This document shows, one piece after another, positions 1 to 6,887 of a stretch of DNA of 64,000 bases. The stretch comes from an uncultured Spirochaetaceae bacterium (lineage in GTDB: Bacteria; Spirochaetota; Spirochaetia; Sphaerochaetales; Sphaerochaetaceae). The first letter of the stretch is position 1. The number at the start of each line of letters is the position of its first letter. Both the position numbers and the translations under genes were made by a program. The stretch lies in assembly GCA_944390015.1 (NCBI GenBank), contig CALXOL010000006.1:1-64000 (forward strand), in the 5' to 3' direction. The notes beneath the pieces were generated by a model. The model made no database searches, was not told the DNA's origin, and saw only the letters and a list, made by a program, of their open reading frames with translations.

Positions 1-137
1 CCGGGATTGGTGGACGCAAAAGCCCAGAATGCCAGAGTCGCAAAATTGGTGCTGCCATCCGGTTTCTCTGTACAGATAAGAGTCATGGAATTGGGAGAAG
101 TGTAAGCAGGCGCATTGCTGATATTGATTATGTTCAT
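1..137 (-). CDS. flavin reductase-like protein, N-terminal part (runs off window)
   Basis: Reading the minus strand from the ATG at 137 gives about 45 codons beginning MNIINISNAPAYTSPNS and continuing MTLICTEKPDGSTNF. This matches the start of small FMN-binding flavin reductase/flavoredoxin proteins, where TLICTEKPDG-type text precedes the flavin-binding barrel. The family reduces or binds FMN in the cytoplasm. A strong AGGAGG lies eight bases before the ATG, and a TTGACA/TATAAT promoter (170-199) drives it. The rest of the gene lies left of the window. It sits next to recombinase and IS debris, so it may be part of acquired DNA; similar genes are common in gut clostridia. Product family is fairly sure, exact role is not. 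Confidence 0.65.
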   Translation of the reverse strand, partial: MNIINISNAPAYTSPNSMTLICTEKPDGSTNFATLAFWAFASTNP

Positions 138-169
138 TGCAGAAACCTCCTTGTTTGATTTTATTTAGG

Positions 170-199
170 ATTATACTATATAGGAATATCCCTTGTCAA
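170..199 (-). promoter_or_regulatory. sigma-70-type promoter of the flavin reductase gene with flanking inverted repeat
   Basis: On the minus strand TTGACA (199-194) and a perfect TATAAT (175-170) are 18 bp apart. A perfect 10-bp inverted repeat, ATATAGGAAT at 178-187 and ATTCCTATAT at 221-230, places one arm inside the promoter spacer and the other just upstream of the -35. That is a plausible operator arrangement; the regulator is unknown. Confidence 0.6.
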
Positions 200-269
200 C
201 TCTTTTTGGATTTTATATCAATTCCTATATTTGTCAGGAATTGCCGTTTTGTGATTTGGTATATAATTA

Positions 270-292
270 GCCCTCCCCGGGATGGGGAGGGC
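270..292 (-). terminator. GC-rich hairpin downstream of the recombinase fragment
   Basis: GCCCTCCCC (270-278) and GGGGAGGGC (284-292) form a perfect 9-bp stem with a 5-nt loop, just after the stop of the minus-strand recombinase fragment. No good T-tract follows on either strand, so termination is plausible rather than clear. Confidence 0.4.
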
Positions 293-302
293 TTCACTGT
301 CT

Positions 303-662
303 TTATGCTGCAATTCCCGGGATTTCCCCGACAAAGTTATACACGATCCTGACTTCCTGCACCTTCTGTCCGTCCACCTTTTTGACTTCGCCCACCAGAA
401 TCCGGCTGATGAGCCGATTCAGCACCGCATCGTCCAGTTCCTCGATGGAGGAATAGCGCCGGATTTCCTTGATAAAGGTGCGGACTTCGCTTTCCTGAGC
501 GTCAGCCCGGCTCTGCATCATTGCCAGATCATGCAGACGCTTCTGATTGGAATCCTGCTCCTGTTCCAGCGCCGCTGTCAGCTTCACAAACCGCTGCTCG
601 GTCAGAATGCCTTTGGCCTTATCGGTGTACAGGCTCAGAAACATCCCATCAATTTCCTGATT
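303..662 (-). pseudogene. large serine recombinase, C-terminal fragment
   Basis: The minus-strand frame reads NQEIDGMFLSLYTDKAKG, then LTEQRF, a coiled-coil-like EQEQDSNQKR stretch and SEVRTFIKEIRRY, ending with KKVDGQKVQEVRIVYNFVGEI. This is the characteristic C-terminal region (DUF4368-like) of Firmicutes TnpX/Tn4451-type large serine recombinases that move conjugative and mobilizable elements. Intact proteins are about 500-560 residues; only about 120 are left and the catalytic serine domain is missing. In-frame homology continues past the first ATG (644) up to about 662 and then stops where IS21-type sequence begins, so the gene was cut at roughly 662-668. It cannot be active. Confidence 0.75.
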
Positions 663-667
663 CCGTA

Positions 668-1342
668 TCTGCGAAGGTGGAAGAGCTGAATTCGGAGCCT
701 TTCACGAAGAAGGAAGGCAGCAGGGCGCTCCTGTTCGAACACTGCGAGAAGGAATGCCTTCTGCCACTGCCCTCAAGACGCTTCGAACTGTTTGAGAGGA
801 CAGTGGCGAAGGTCGCACCAGATTACCATGTACAGTTCGCCAAGTGCCTGTACAGTGTACACCCCAAGTACATAGGGGAGAAAGTGCAGGTCAAGGCGGA
901 TGCCAGCACAGTACTCATCTATTTCCACGGCGATGAGATAGCCCGGCACAAACGGTGCATCTGCAGGGGACAGAGGTCCACAGACCCGTCCCACATCCCA
1001 CCGGCACACCAGGAGGTTCTTGGCTGGTCTGGTGACGCATTCAGGGCAGAAGCACGCAGGATTGGGCCCTTCTGCGAGGTCCTCATCGACCGCATACTCG
1101 ACAGCCGACAGTACGAGGTGCAGAGCTACAAGGTCTGTCGTGGCGTACTCAACCTCAGGCGGAAGTTCGGAGCCGAGTGCCTGGAGCTGGCGGCGAGGGA
1201 GGCCGTCAATGCAGGGACGACCTCATACAAGACCGTGAAGACCATCGCGGAGACCGTCGATCCAACCGGTGGGCACCATGTGGAGACGGATGACGAATCC
1301 TCGTTCTTCCTCACCCATGCCGATGGCAGGGAGGTGCGCTGA
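668..1342 (+). pseudogene. istA: IS21 transposase IstA, C-terminal fragment
   Basis: From about codon 668 the frame reads KVEELNSEPFTKKEGSR, then a PLPSRRFELFE stretch, VAKVAPDYHVQF, and a domain with VHPKYIGEKVQVKAD and HGDEIARHKR. This is the usual order of the C-terminal half of IS21-family IstA (end of the integrase core and the C-terminal beta domain). About 225 residues remain of the usual 400-520, and no native start exists; upstream in-frame codons belong to the antisense of the recombinase fragment. The stop overlaps the istB start as TGATG, the normal IS21 arrangement, so the 3' end is native. Confidence 0.75.
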
Positions 1343-2100
1343 TGCTGAACGGATGCGAAAAGGGACTCATCGACAACTTCAGGCAACTTGGATGCAATGG
1401 CCTTGCCGACAAACTGGACACTGCGCTCTCCAGCAGGCATGTAGCGTCTTCGGAGCTCTTCTCCGTGATGTCATCGGTGACGGAGGCGGAGCTGCTCGAC
1501 CAAAAGCAGGCAAGGGCCTACCGCCTGCTCAGGATGGCTGGTCTGAAAGGGACATACGCCAACCTCGATATTCTTGAATACCGGTCAGGACGCAATCTGG
1601 ACAAGGTCCTCATCGACAGGATGGCTTCCTGCTCATGCATCGACGAATGCATCAATGTCGTGATAACAGACGCCGCAGGCACAGGCAAGACGTTCATTTC
1701 CAGGGCACTTGGCGTGCAGGCCTGCAATGAGGGCTACAGGACCAGGATCTTCTACCTGAGGGAGCTTCTCAAGGACATGGCATTCCGGGACCGTGCCGGG
1801 ACGGACTCATACGCCAAAAGATTGCGTATGCTTTCCAACGTCCCGCTGCTCATCATTGACGAGTGGTTCTCGGTCGCTCCCTCAAAGGATGAGCTTGTGA
1901 TACTTCATGAGCTGGTCGATTCCAGGTACGGTCGCCGCCGCTCCACCGTCATCTGTTCACAGATGCCTTCTGGCAACTTGGCAGGATACTGCTCGAACAG
2001 GGCATTGGGAGAGTCGATAACAGGACGCATCATGTCCAAGGTCTATGAGATGAACCTCCAGGGAACTGACATGCGGAAAGCCCATTTTGAGAGGCCATAG
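1342..2100 (+). CDS. istB: IS21 transposition helper ATPase IstB
   Basis: The 252-residue protein has the normal length and layout of IstB, an AAA+ ATPase related to DnaC that selects target DNA and activates the IstA transposase. The N-terminal helical part (about 1-95) is followed by a Walker A at about residue 112 (DAAGTGKTF) and a Walker B (LLIIDEW) near 172, then a sensor-like VICSQMP. The ATG overlaps the istA stop by one base, implying translational coupling. It looks intact, but its partner istA is truncated, so it is probably functionless unless a full copy exists elsewhere. Confidence 0.8.
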   Translation: MLNGCEKGLIDNFRQLGCNGLADKLDTALSSRHVASSELFSVMSSVTEAELLDQKQARAYRLLRMAGLKGTYANLDILEYRSGRNLDKVLIDRMASCSCIDECINVVITDAAGTGKTFISRALGVQACNEGYRTRIFYLRELLKDMAFRDRAGTDSYAKRLRMLSNVPLLIIDEWFSVAPSKDELVILHELVDSRYGRRRSTVICSQMPSGNLAGYCSNRALGESITGRIMSKVYEMNLQGTDMRKAHFERP

Positions 2101-2103
2101 CAC

Positions 2104-2166
2104 TGGCTCAGTCTGAATCGGTGGATGGCTCAGTGTGAATCGGTCTCTGGCTCAATGTAGTTCGGT
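2104..2166 (+). repeat. IS21 right-end transposase-binding repeats (3 copies)
   Basis: Three direct repeats begin at 2104, 2126 and 2148, exactly 22 bp apart: TGGCTCAGTCTGAATCGGT, TGGCTCAGTGTGAATCGGT and TGGCTCAATGTAGTTCGGT. A degenerate fourth TGGCTC starts at 2171. Multiple terminal repeats of this kind are typical of IS21-family ends, where they bind IstA. Their place just after istB identifies the right end of the element. Confidence 0.65.
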
Positions 2167-2182
2167 CGACTGGCTCCACTGG

Positions 2183-2638
2183 GCCGTTGTACTCATTGTC
2201 GCTTGCGATAATAATAGTGCTCTGTTACCTGATTCTGTATTTATTTCAGCACCAGAAAATAATTCAAAGAATAATCCAATTTTTGGTGGAAAAACAGATC
2301 AGGAAAAATTCAAGTTCTGTGATGATATATATTTAGAGTTTTTAAACTCTTTTCTACGCAATTCCTCTGTTATTGAACTGATTAATAATGCTTCAAATAA
2401 CGGATTTAATCTTATTCCTGGAACATATAGTAAAGAAAATTTTACTTTAATTGTTTATACAGAAAGGACATATAGATTATCATTTAAAAAGTTTTACTTT
2501 GATTCTGGATTAGAGCTTTGGGGAACGGTCAGTCTAGATCTCAATAACAATATGCATATTAACGCAGTAATAAGAAATACTGCTAGTGGCGATGTTTTTG
2601 ATTTTGTATATGATGAAAAAACAGTTCCAATTGATTAG
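2183..2638 (+). pseudogene. lipoprotein gene remnant disrupted by the IS21 element
   Basis: After the IS end the frame reads AVVLIVACDNNSALL, which looks like the end of a lipoprotein signal peptide with an I-V-A-C lipobox, followed by about 140 polar residues ending at the stop at 2638. The original start and the first half of the signal peptide are missing; the only ATG in frame (2135) lies in the IS repeats. Base composition is AT-rich and codon use is unlike the IS. No domain is recognised in the mature part. Translation from 2135 could still give a protein, but without a proper export signal. Confidence 0.5.
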
Positions 2639-2729
2639 TATGGTCAGGATTGGGCTGGTTTCTTTACATTGAATGGGTATTATATCGATGTAGCGCAAAC
2701 CATACCGAGGTAAAACATGCCTTGAAGTA

Positions 2730-2765
2730 GGGGAGCTGTTGTAACATGCTCCCTATTTCTTTTTA
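2730..2765 (+). terminator. rho-independent terminator
   Basis: GGGAGC (2731-2736) pairs with GCTCCC (2748-2753) and is followed by TATTTCTTTTTA. It follows the lipoprotein remnant. Between 2639 and 2730 nothing else is recognised. Confidence 0.6.
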
Positions 2766-2822
2766 TTGCAGAATATTATTGTTTTTAACTCTTATTCGTG
2801 TTAATTTTTTTATGAAATGGTA

Positions 2823-2852
2823 TTGACCAAAGATATTCACTTTTGCTAAAGT
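2823..2852 (+). promoter_or_regulatory. putative promoter of tRNA-Val
   Basis: TTGACC (2823-2828) and TAAAGT (2847-2852) are 18 bp apart and end 11 bp before the mature tRNA. The -35 is good and the -10 weak. Confidence 0.45.
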
Positions 2853-2863
2853 AGCAACGTTGC

Positions 2864-2935
2864 GGAGGATTAGCTCAGCGGGAGAGCGCCTGCCTTACAA
2901 GCAGGATGTCACAAGTTCAATCCTTGTATCCTCCA
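2864..2935 (+). tRNA. tRNA-Val (UAC)
   Basis: A full cloverleaf can be drawn: acceptor GGAGGAT/ATCCTCC with discriminator A, D-arm around GCTCAGCGGGAGAGC, anticodon arm CCTGC-CTTACAA-GCAGG with anticodon TAC, and T-arm ACAAG-TTCAATC-CTTGT. The 3' CCA is not encoded (TAAGG follows), so it must be added by nucleotidyltransferase. A terminator follows two bases later. Confidence 0.95.
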
Positions 2936-2936
2936 T

Positions 2937-2970
2937 AAGGTCAGTCATTTCGGCTGACCTTTTTTTATTT
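2937..2970 (+). terminator. rho-independent terminator after tRNA-Val
   Basis: AAGGTCAG (2937-2944) pairs with CTGACCTT (2954-2961), followed by a run of T to 2970. Confidence 0.85.
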
Positions 2971-2984
2971 CCTTTGGAGGCGGT

Positions 2985-3785
2985 ATGGTTGTTGATAGTA
3001 GCTACCTCGTAATCAGTTTCTTCATTTATTCGGTTCTAGGATATCTTAGTGAGGTTGTGTTCTGCTCAGTACCTAAGAAACATTTTGTCAACAGAGGATT
3101 TCTATATGGTCCTTATTGTCCTATCTATGGCTTTGGTGCTCTTGTCGTAATAATATGTCTTTATCCTCTGAGAGCACACTGGTATCTTGTTTTTCTTTTC
3201 GCAGTTGTATTGACAAGTGCAATTGAGTATTTCACATCCTGGCTTCTTGAGAAGTTCTTCCATATGAAGCTATGGGATTACAGCAAACATAGGATAAACA
3301 TCAATGGAAGGGTATGTGGATTAAACAGTTTCCTTTTCGGCCTGATGGGTCTTTTCGCTACATATGTGCTTGAGCCTTTCTTCTTTGATGTCATTAATGC
3401 GATTCCAATAGAGATACGTTCCATCATTGCATATGTTATCTTCATCGCACTCTCTATAGATACGACGATCTCGGTAATCAACCTCAAGAGTTTCCAGCGT
3501 GGACTGCAGGAAATCAAGGAGAAAGCGGAGTATATTCGCTCACTTGACAGTGATGAATTGAGGCAGCTGCTCAATAAGGAGCTTGAGAAGACTAAAGAGA
3601 AGAGGGAGAAGCTTTATGCCCACTTCGTCAATAGCAACCCAAGCCTCTCTGCGCGTAGTGCTGAGATAAGGGAAGAGCTTGATGCTTTCAAAACCTATCT
3701 TGAAAAGAGATCTCAGATTAAGAGAGAATATAAAGCGGCTCTCAAAAGTAACAGGGCCGAGTTTGAACAAAAGAGGAACAAATGA
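2985..3785 (+). CDS. CmpB-like (putative ABC transporter type IV) membrane protein
   Basis: This 266-residue protein has about five hydrophobic segments in residues 1-165 and a charged, coiled-coil-like tail from about 170 on, rich in K, E and R. The motifs RGFLYGPYCPIYGFGA (about 37-52), EYFTSWLLEKFF, LWDYS and NGRVCGLNS are the signature of the CmpB family (PF06541, formerly DUF1113). These are membrane proteins of Firmicutes and spirochaetes with no firmly known function, in spite of the transporter label. GGAGG lies four bases before the ATG. The stop overlaps the next gene as ATGA, so it is coupled to the PLP protein. Confidence 0.75.
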   Translation: MVVDSSYLVISFFIYSVLGYLSEVVFCSVPKKHFVNRGFLYGPYCPIYGFGALVVIICLYPLRAHWYLVFLFAVVLTSAIEYFTSWLLEKFFHMKLWDYSKHRININGRVCGLNSFLFGLMGLFATYVLEPFFFDVINAIPIEIRSIIAYVIFIALSIDTTISVINLKSFQRGLQEIKEKAEYIRSLDSDELRQLLNKELEKTKEKREKLYAHFVNSNPSLSARSAEIREELDAFKTYLEKRSQIKREYKAALKSNRAEFEQKRNK

Positions 3786-4429
3786 GTTCTTATACTGAAT
3801 TGAGAAAAGAGATAGATGATAACGTGTTTCTTCTACCTGTGTCGAAGACGAAGAGCTACGATGCGATTATGAGCATTTATAACGAGGGGGCACGTGTCTT
3901 CGGAGAAAATAGGGTGCAGGAGGTGGAAAGGAAATTCCCACCAATAGAAGAGAGGCCGAAGGGAATGAAAGTGTTCCTGATAGGACAGCTTCAGAAGAAC
4001 AAGGTCAGAAAGGCAGTGAGGCTGTTTGACAGGATAGAATCTGTCGATAGCCTTACCCTGCTTGAACTCATCAATAAGGAAGCATCGCTTATAGAAAAAA
4101 AGATTGATGTTCTTCTTGAATATAACAGCAGCAATGAAGAGAGTAAGAGCGGTTTTAAAAGTGCTGATGAGCTGCTTCTTGCACTCAGAGAATCTCTTAA
4201 AATGGGGAGTGTATCCGTCATTGGTATTATGACCGTCGGTCCTCTTACTGATAGTGAGGATATTATTAGACGGGCATTCAAAGATACCAAGGTTCTTTTT
4301 GACCGTGCTTCTGGGATTAAGAGGCTAAGCGTTCTTTCCATGGGTATGAGTGCGGATTACCGCATCGCGATAGAAGAGGGATCGACTGAGGTCAGAATCG
4401 GCAGTGCGATTTTCGGGGAGAGAAGATGA
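3782..4429 (+). CDS. YggS/PROSC-family pyridoxal phosphate-binding protein
   Basis: The 215-residue protein matches the YggS/YBL036C family, single-domain alanine-racemase-like barrels that bind PLP and buffer its cellular pool. Seen are VSKTKS (about 20-25, holding the PLP lysine), GENRVQE (40-46), FLIGQLQKNKV (66-76) and the C-terminal LSMGMSADYRIAIEEGSTEVRIGSAIFG block. The normally conserved HFIG is FLIG here and the protein is slightly shorter than the usual 225-235 residues. It overlaps both neighbours by ATGA junctions. Confidence 0.9.
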   Translation: MSSYTELRKEIDDNVFLLPVSKTKSYDAIMSIYNEGARVFGENRVQEVERKFPPIEERPKGMKVFLIGQLQKNKVRKAVRLFDRIESVDSLTLLELINKEASLIEKKIDVLLEYNSSNEESKSGFKSADELLLALRESLKMGSVSVIGIMTVGPLTDSEDIIRRAFKDTKVLFDRASGIKRLSVLSMGMSADYRIAIEEGSTEVRIGSAIFGERR

Positions 4430-4749
4430 GGAGAGCTATCGCCATATTGATGCTGATGCTTTTATCATTTTCCCTGTTTTCTGACCCGATTAAATTCGAA
4501 TACGAGCCTTATGAGGAGGATGAGTTTCCCATCTGGCTGAGCGAGATCAGGAGGGCCGAGAGCATTTTCTTCGGCTCGATGGTCATTACCTTTCCCTTGA
4601 CCGTTGCAGGGTATTCCGTTGCTTCTGTATTCGGTGCTCCTATAGAAGGCGATGAATTCTCTCTTTTCTGGCAACAGCTGGGCATAGCCTCGTGTTTTTC
4701 TCTTGCAATAGCCGGAATAGACTGGCTGATAGGGTATCTAAGTGATTAA
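4426..4749 (+). CDS. small exported or membrane protein of unknown function
   Basis: A 107-residue protein with an N-terminal signal-like segment (MRRAIAILMLMLLSFSLFS) and two further hydrophobic stretches at about 46-68 and 84-105. Between them lie acidic residues. No family is recognised. It overlaps the PLP gene upstream (ATGA) and the rluD start downstream by 8 bp, so it is translated as part of this operon. Confidence 0.6.
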   Translation: MRRAIAILMLMLLSFSLFSDPIKFEYEPYEEDEFPIWLSEIRRAESIFFGSMVITFPLTVAGYSVASVFGAPIEGDEFSLFWQQLGIASCFSLAIAGIDWLIGYLSD

Positions 4750-5650
4750 GCAGAAAAGCATTACGATTGTTGCCTCTTTCTCTGACAGGCTCGATAAAGT
4801 CGCGTCGGCCAATAAATATGTTAAGCGTAGCGTATTCTCACGTGAGGATACTAGGATTCTTCTTAATGGCAAGGTGAGCAAAAAGAGTTCAAAGGTCAAA
4901 GAAGGTGATTTAATTCAGATAGATTATACAGAGGATGTCTTTTCAGGTCTTGAAAAAGAGGATATTCCCCTTGATATCCTTTATGAGGATGAGGATATCC
5001 TGGTAATCAACAAACCACAGAATCTGGTAGTGCATCCCGGTGCGGGAGTTAACAGCGGAACACTTGCCAATGCACTTTTATACCGTTATGGTGATGACTT
5101 TTTATCTGACATGGATGAGACGAGGCCAGGGATTGTTCATCGTCTTGATAAGGACACGAGCGGAATCATGGTCGTGGCTAAGAATGATTTTTCCCTTTCT
5201 TCGTTATCTGAGCAGTTTAAGGAGAGAATGACGAGCAAATGGTACATCGCAATCGCAAAAGGATTTTTTAATTCTCCCTCTGCCGTGATAGAGAAGAACA
5301 TAACGAGGGATGCAAGGAACCGGAAGCTCTTTACCGTTACGGATAACCCTATGAAGGGAAAGAGCGCAAAGACTGAATACAAGGTTATAAGGCAATATGA
5401 TGGATACGCACTTCTTCTAGTAAGGATCTATACGGGAAGAACACACCAGATAAGAGTACATTTAAAGAGTATTTCCCATCCTGTCGTCGGAGACGTGCTC
5501 TATTCGGGCGATAAGAATATTCCACTCATGCTCCATTCATACCGCCTGATTTTCCATCATCCGCGAAGCAATGAGATTATGGATTTCAGATCTCCTATTC
5601 CTGAACGTTTCACATCTTTCTTAGGTGAGGATGTTGAAATAGAACTGTAA
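4742..5650 (+). CDS. rluD: RluD-family 23S rRNA pseudouridine synthase
   Basis: The 302-residue protein has an N-terminal S4-like RNA-binding domain (about 10-75) and a RluA/RluD catalytic domain. GIVHRLDKDTSG (around 128-139) contains the catalytic Asp, and the Y-A-I (WYIAIAKG), K-T-x-Y (AKTEYKVI) and GRTHQIRVH blocks are present. It makes pseudouridines in large-subunit rRNA. The start codon is GTG at 4742, inside the end of the preceding gene. It is the last gene of the operon and meets the minus-strand hydrolase tail-to-tail with no gap, with no clear hairpin between them. RluD is the likeliest member; RluC-like specificity cannot be excluded. Confidence 0.85.
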   Translation: MIKQKSITIVASFSDRLDKVASANKYVKRSVFSREDTRILLNGKVSKKSSKVKEGDLIQIDYTEDVFSGLEKEDIPLDILYEDEDILVINKPQNLVVHPGAGVNSGTLANALLYRYGDDFLSDMDETRPGIVHRLDKDTSGIMVVAKNDFSLSSLSEQFKERMTSKWYIAIAKGFFNSPSAVIEKNITRDARNRKLFTVTDNPMKGKSAKTEYKVIRQYDGYALLLVRIYTGRTHQIRVHLKSISHPVVGDVLYSGDKNIPLMLHSYRLIFHHPRSNEIMDFRSPIPERFTSFLGEDVEIEL

Positions 5651-6235
5651 TCAGAGGTTCAACAATCTGTTCGCCTCAAGTATGTCCTGATTGAACATCT
5701 TCTCGATTCTTATCTTGCTTAACGGCCCGTGCCCGGGGAATACGAGCGTGTTGTCATCTAGGGTTAGAAGCTTCTCCTTTATCTCACCGATGAGCAGTTC
5801 CTTTTCAACAAGTGCATTGGTTTGGCTAATATATCCAGACTGAAGGGTATCTCCTGTGAAAAGCGCAGATTCTATCTTATAGCACATTGAGTCAAGACTG
5901 TGCCCTGGAACGTGGAGGCATTCGATATCCATCCCCGCTTCTCTTATGACAGTCCGATCAGTTACCCTAGTCGTCTTAAAACCCTCTATCTCCTCCTTAT
6001 ATGCATATAGCTTCGGGTTATATATCTTATAAATCGTACCGAGGCTTTTCACATGCTCATAATGGGAGTGGGTAATAAGTAAGGCCTTTAATTTGATTCT
6101 GTTCTTCTCAATTATGTCTATGATCTTACCATCAAGGTCAGAGGCATCGATCATGACGGCCTCCATGTTCTCATCGTTTACAACCAAGAACTGGTTAATA
6201 AGATGCTGACTTGCAAAGTGTGAATAAATCCTCAT
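5651..6235 (-). CDS. metallo-beta-lactamase-fold hydrolase (glyoxalase II-like)
   Basis: Taking the ATG at 6235, which overlaps the upstream stop as ATGA, gives 194 residues. The core matches small glyoxalase II-like metallo-hydrolases: THSHYEH, then VPGHSLDS, FTGDTL and FPGHGPLS. The first motif is HxHxEH rather than the almost universal HxHxDH; the GAG codon is clear in the sequence. This Asp normally binds the second zinc. Substrate is unknown; the family hydrolyses thioesters or related bonds. It is cotranscribed with the pentapeptide protein. Confidence 0.8.
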   Translation of the reverse strand: MRIYSHFASQHLINQFLVVNDENMEAVMIDASDLDGKIIDIIEKNRIKLKALLITHSHYEHVKSLGTIYKIYNPKLYAYKEEIEGFKTTRVTDRTVIREAGMDIECLHVPGHSLDSMCYKIESALFTGDTLQSGYISQTNALVEKELLIGEIKEKLLTLDDNTLVFPGHGPLSKIRIEKMFNQDILEANRLLNL

Positions 6236-6825
6236 AGCCTTGCACCTTTGAATGATGCCTCCTCTGGATTTGAATACCTGAAGGAGACTGAGCGCATTAA
6301 AGCGCTTTGAAAAGAGCATCGCTTCAGATTTGAATCCTCAAAAGAGACACTTATAAGCTTTGATAGGGAGAAGTTAGAGAAATAGAGATCTGTATTGTTG
6401 AAGTTGCTCTGAAAACAGTCGGCACCCATGAAAGAGGAGAGGATGAGATTAGAGCCTGAAAAATCGGATTTTATGATCATTGCGCCTGAAAATACGTTGT
6501 ATCTGGCCTCTAAATCCTTGAACTCGCACCTTTCAAAGACTGCGTAATCGAAGAAATTTGATATAAGACTTGAAGTGTTGAACGTACACTCTCTGAATGT
6601 ACAGAATGCAAAATTGGAAAACCCGATGAATGCTGATGAGAAATCAACATTTTCAAACTCCGCATTAACGATGCTTGTGTTCTCTATCCTTTTCGTGCGC
6701 TTCAAGTCGTCGATGAGATTATCGATTACCGCCTCCTTATCCAAACTATGATGGAAGCAGATGTCTCTATCTCTTAGAGCATATGTATGGCAGTTTTCAA
6801 CTTTGCACTTCTTAAACGAAAACAT
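6232..6825 (-). CDS. pentapeptide-repeat protein with N-terminal Cys/His cluster
   Basis: About 197 residues from the ATG at 6825; another ATG is at 6831. From about residue 55 on, many A(D/N)FxxxxF-type pentapeptides occur (AEFENVDFSSAF, SDFSGSNL, SNFNNTDL, ASFKGARL), predicting a right-handed beta-helix. Near the N-terminus, CKVENCHTYALRDRDICFHH has a C-x4-C...C-x2-H pattern that could bind zinc. Function is unknown; such proteins can mimic DNA or act as scaffolds. A promoter TTAACA-17-TAGAAT ends seven bases before the 6825 ATG, implying a leaderless mRNA, and this is why that start was chosen. The stop overlaps the hydrolase start. Confidence 0.75.
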   Translation of the reverse strand: MFSFKKCKVENCHTYALRDRDICFHHSLDKEAVIDNLIDDLKRTKRIENTSIVNAEFENVDFSSAFIGFSNFAFCTFRECTFNTSSLISNFFDYAVFERCEFKDLEARYNVFSGAMIIKSDFSGSNLILSSFMGADCFQSNFNNTDLYFSNFSLSKLISVSFEDSNLKRCSFQSALMRSVSFRYSNPEEASFKGARL

Positions 6826-6831
6826 GAGCAT

Positions 6832-6883
6832 ATTCTACTGTTTTTCATCTCTGTTGTTAAGCTTTCAGTTGTGCTAATATTAT
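6832..6883. promoter_or_regulatory. divergent promoters sharing a -35 core
   Basis: The core TTGTTAA (6854-6860) reads as TTAACA on the minus strand, 17 bp from TAGAAT (6837-6832), and as TTGTTA on the plus strand, upstream of TAATAT (6875-6880) or TATTAT (6878-6883). In both directions the predicted start site lies at or next to a start codon (6825 minus, 6888 plus) and no Shine-Dalgarno sequence is present. The minus promoter is convincing; the plus one has poor spacing (15 or 18). Confidence 0.5.
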
Positions 6884-6887
6884 GCGC

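Larger units (their letters stand above)
668..2190 (+). mobile_element. IS21-family element, left end missing
   Basis: The element carries the C-terminal part of istA, complete istB and, after istB, three regularly spaced terminal repeats. The left terminal repeat and the N-terminal half of istA (DNA-binding domain and the beginning of the DDE domain) are absent; the left border abuts the recombinase fragment at about 662-668. The right border is somewhere in 2170-2195, where the reading changes into a lipoprotein gene. GC content is clearly higher than in the AT-rich DNA to its right. It is not expected to move by itself. Confidence 0.7.

Noticed and set aside
521-667. N-terminal extension of the istA fragment frame from ATG 521
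   Set aside because: These 49 codons are the antisense of the recombinase fragment and do not resemble IstA.
2864-2935. tRNA-Val as the attachment site of an integrated element
   Set aside because: I saw no duplicate of the tRNA 3' end in 1-2863, and a terminator lies between the islet and the tRNA; the element could have another border outside the window.
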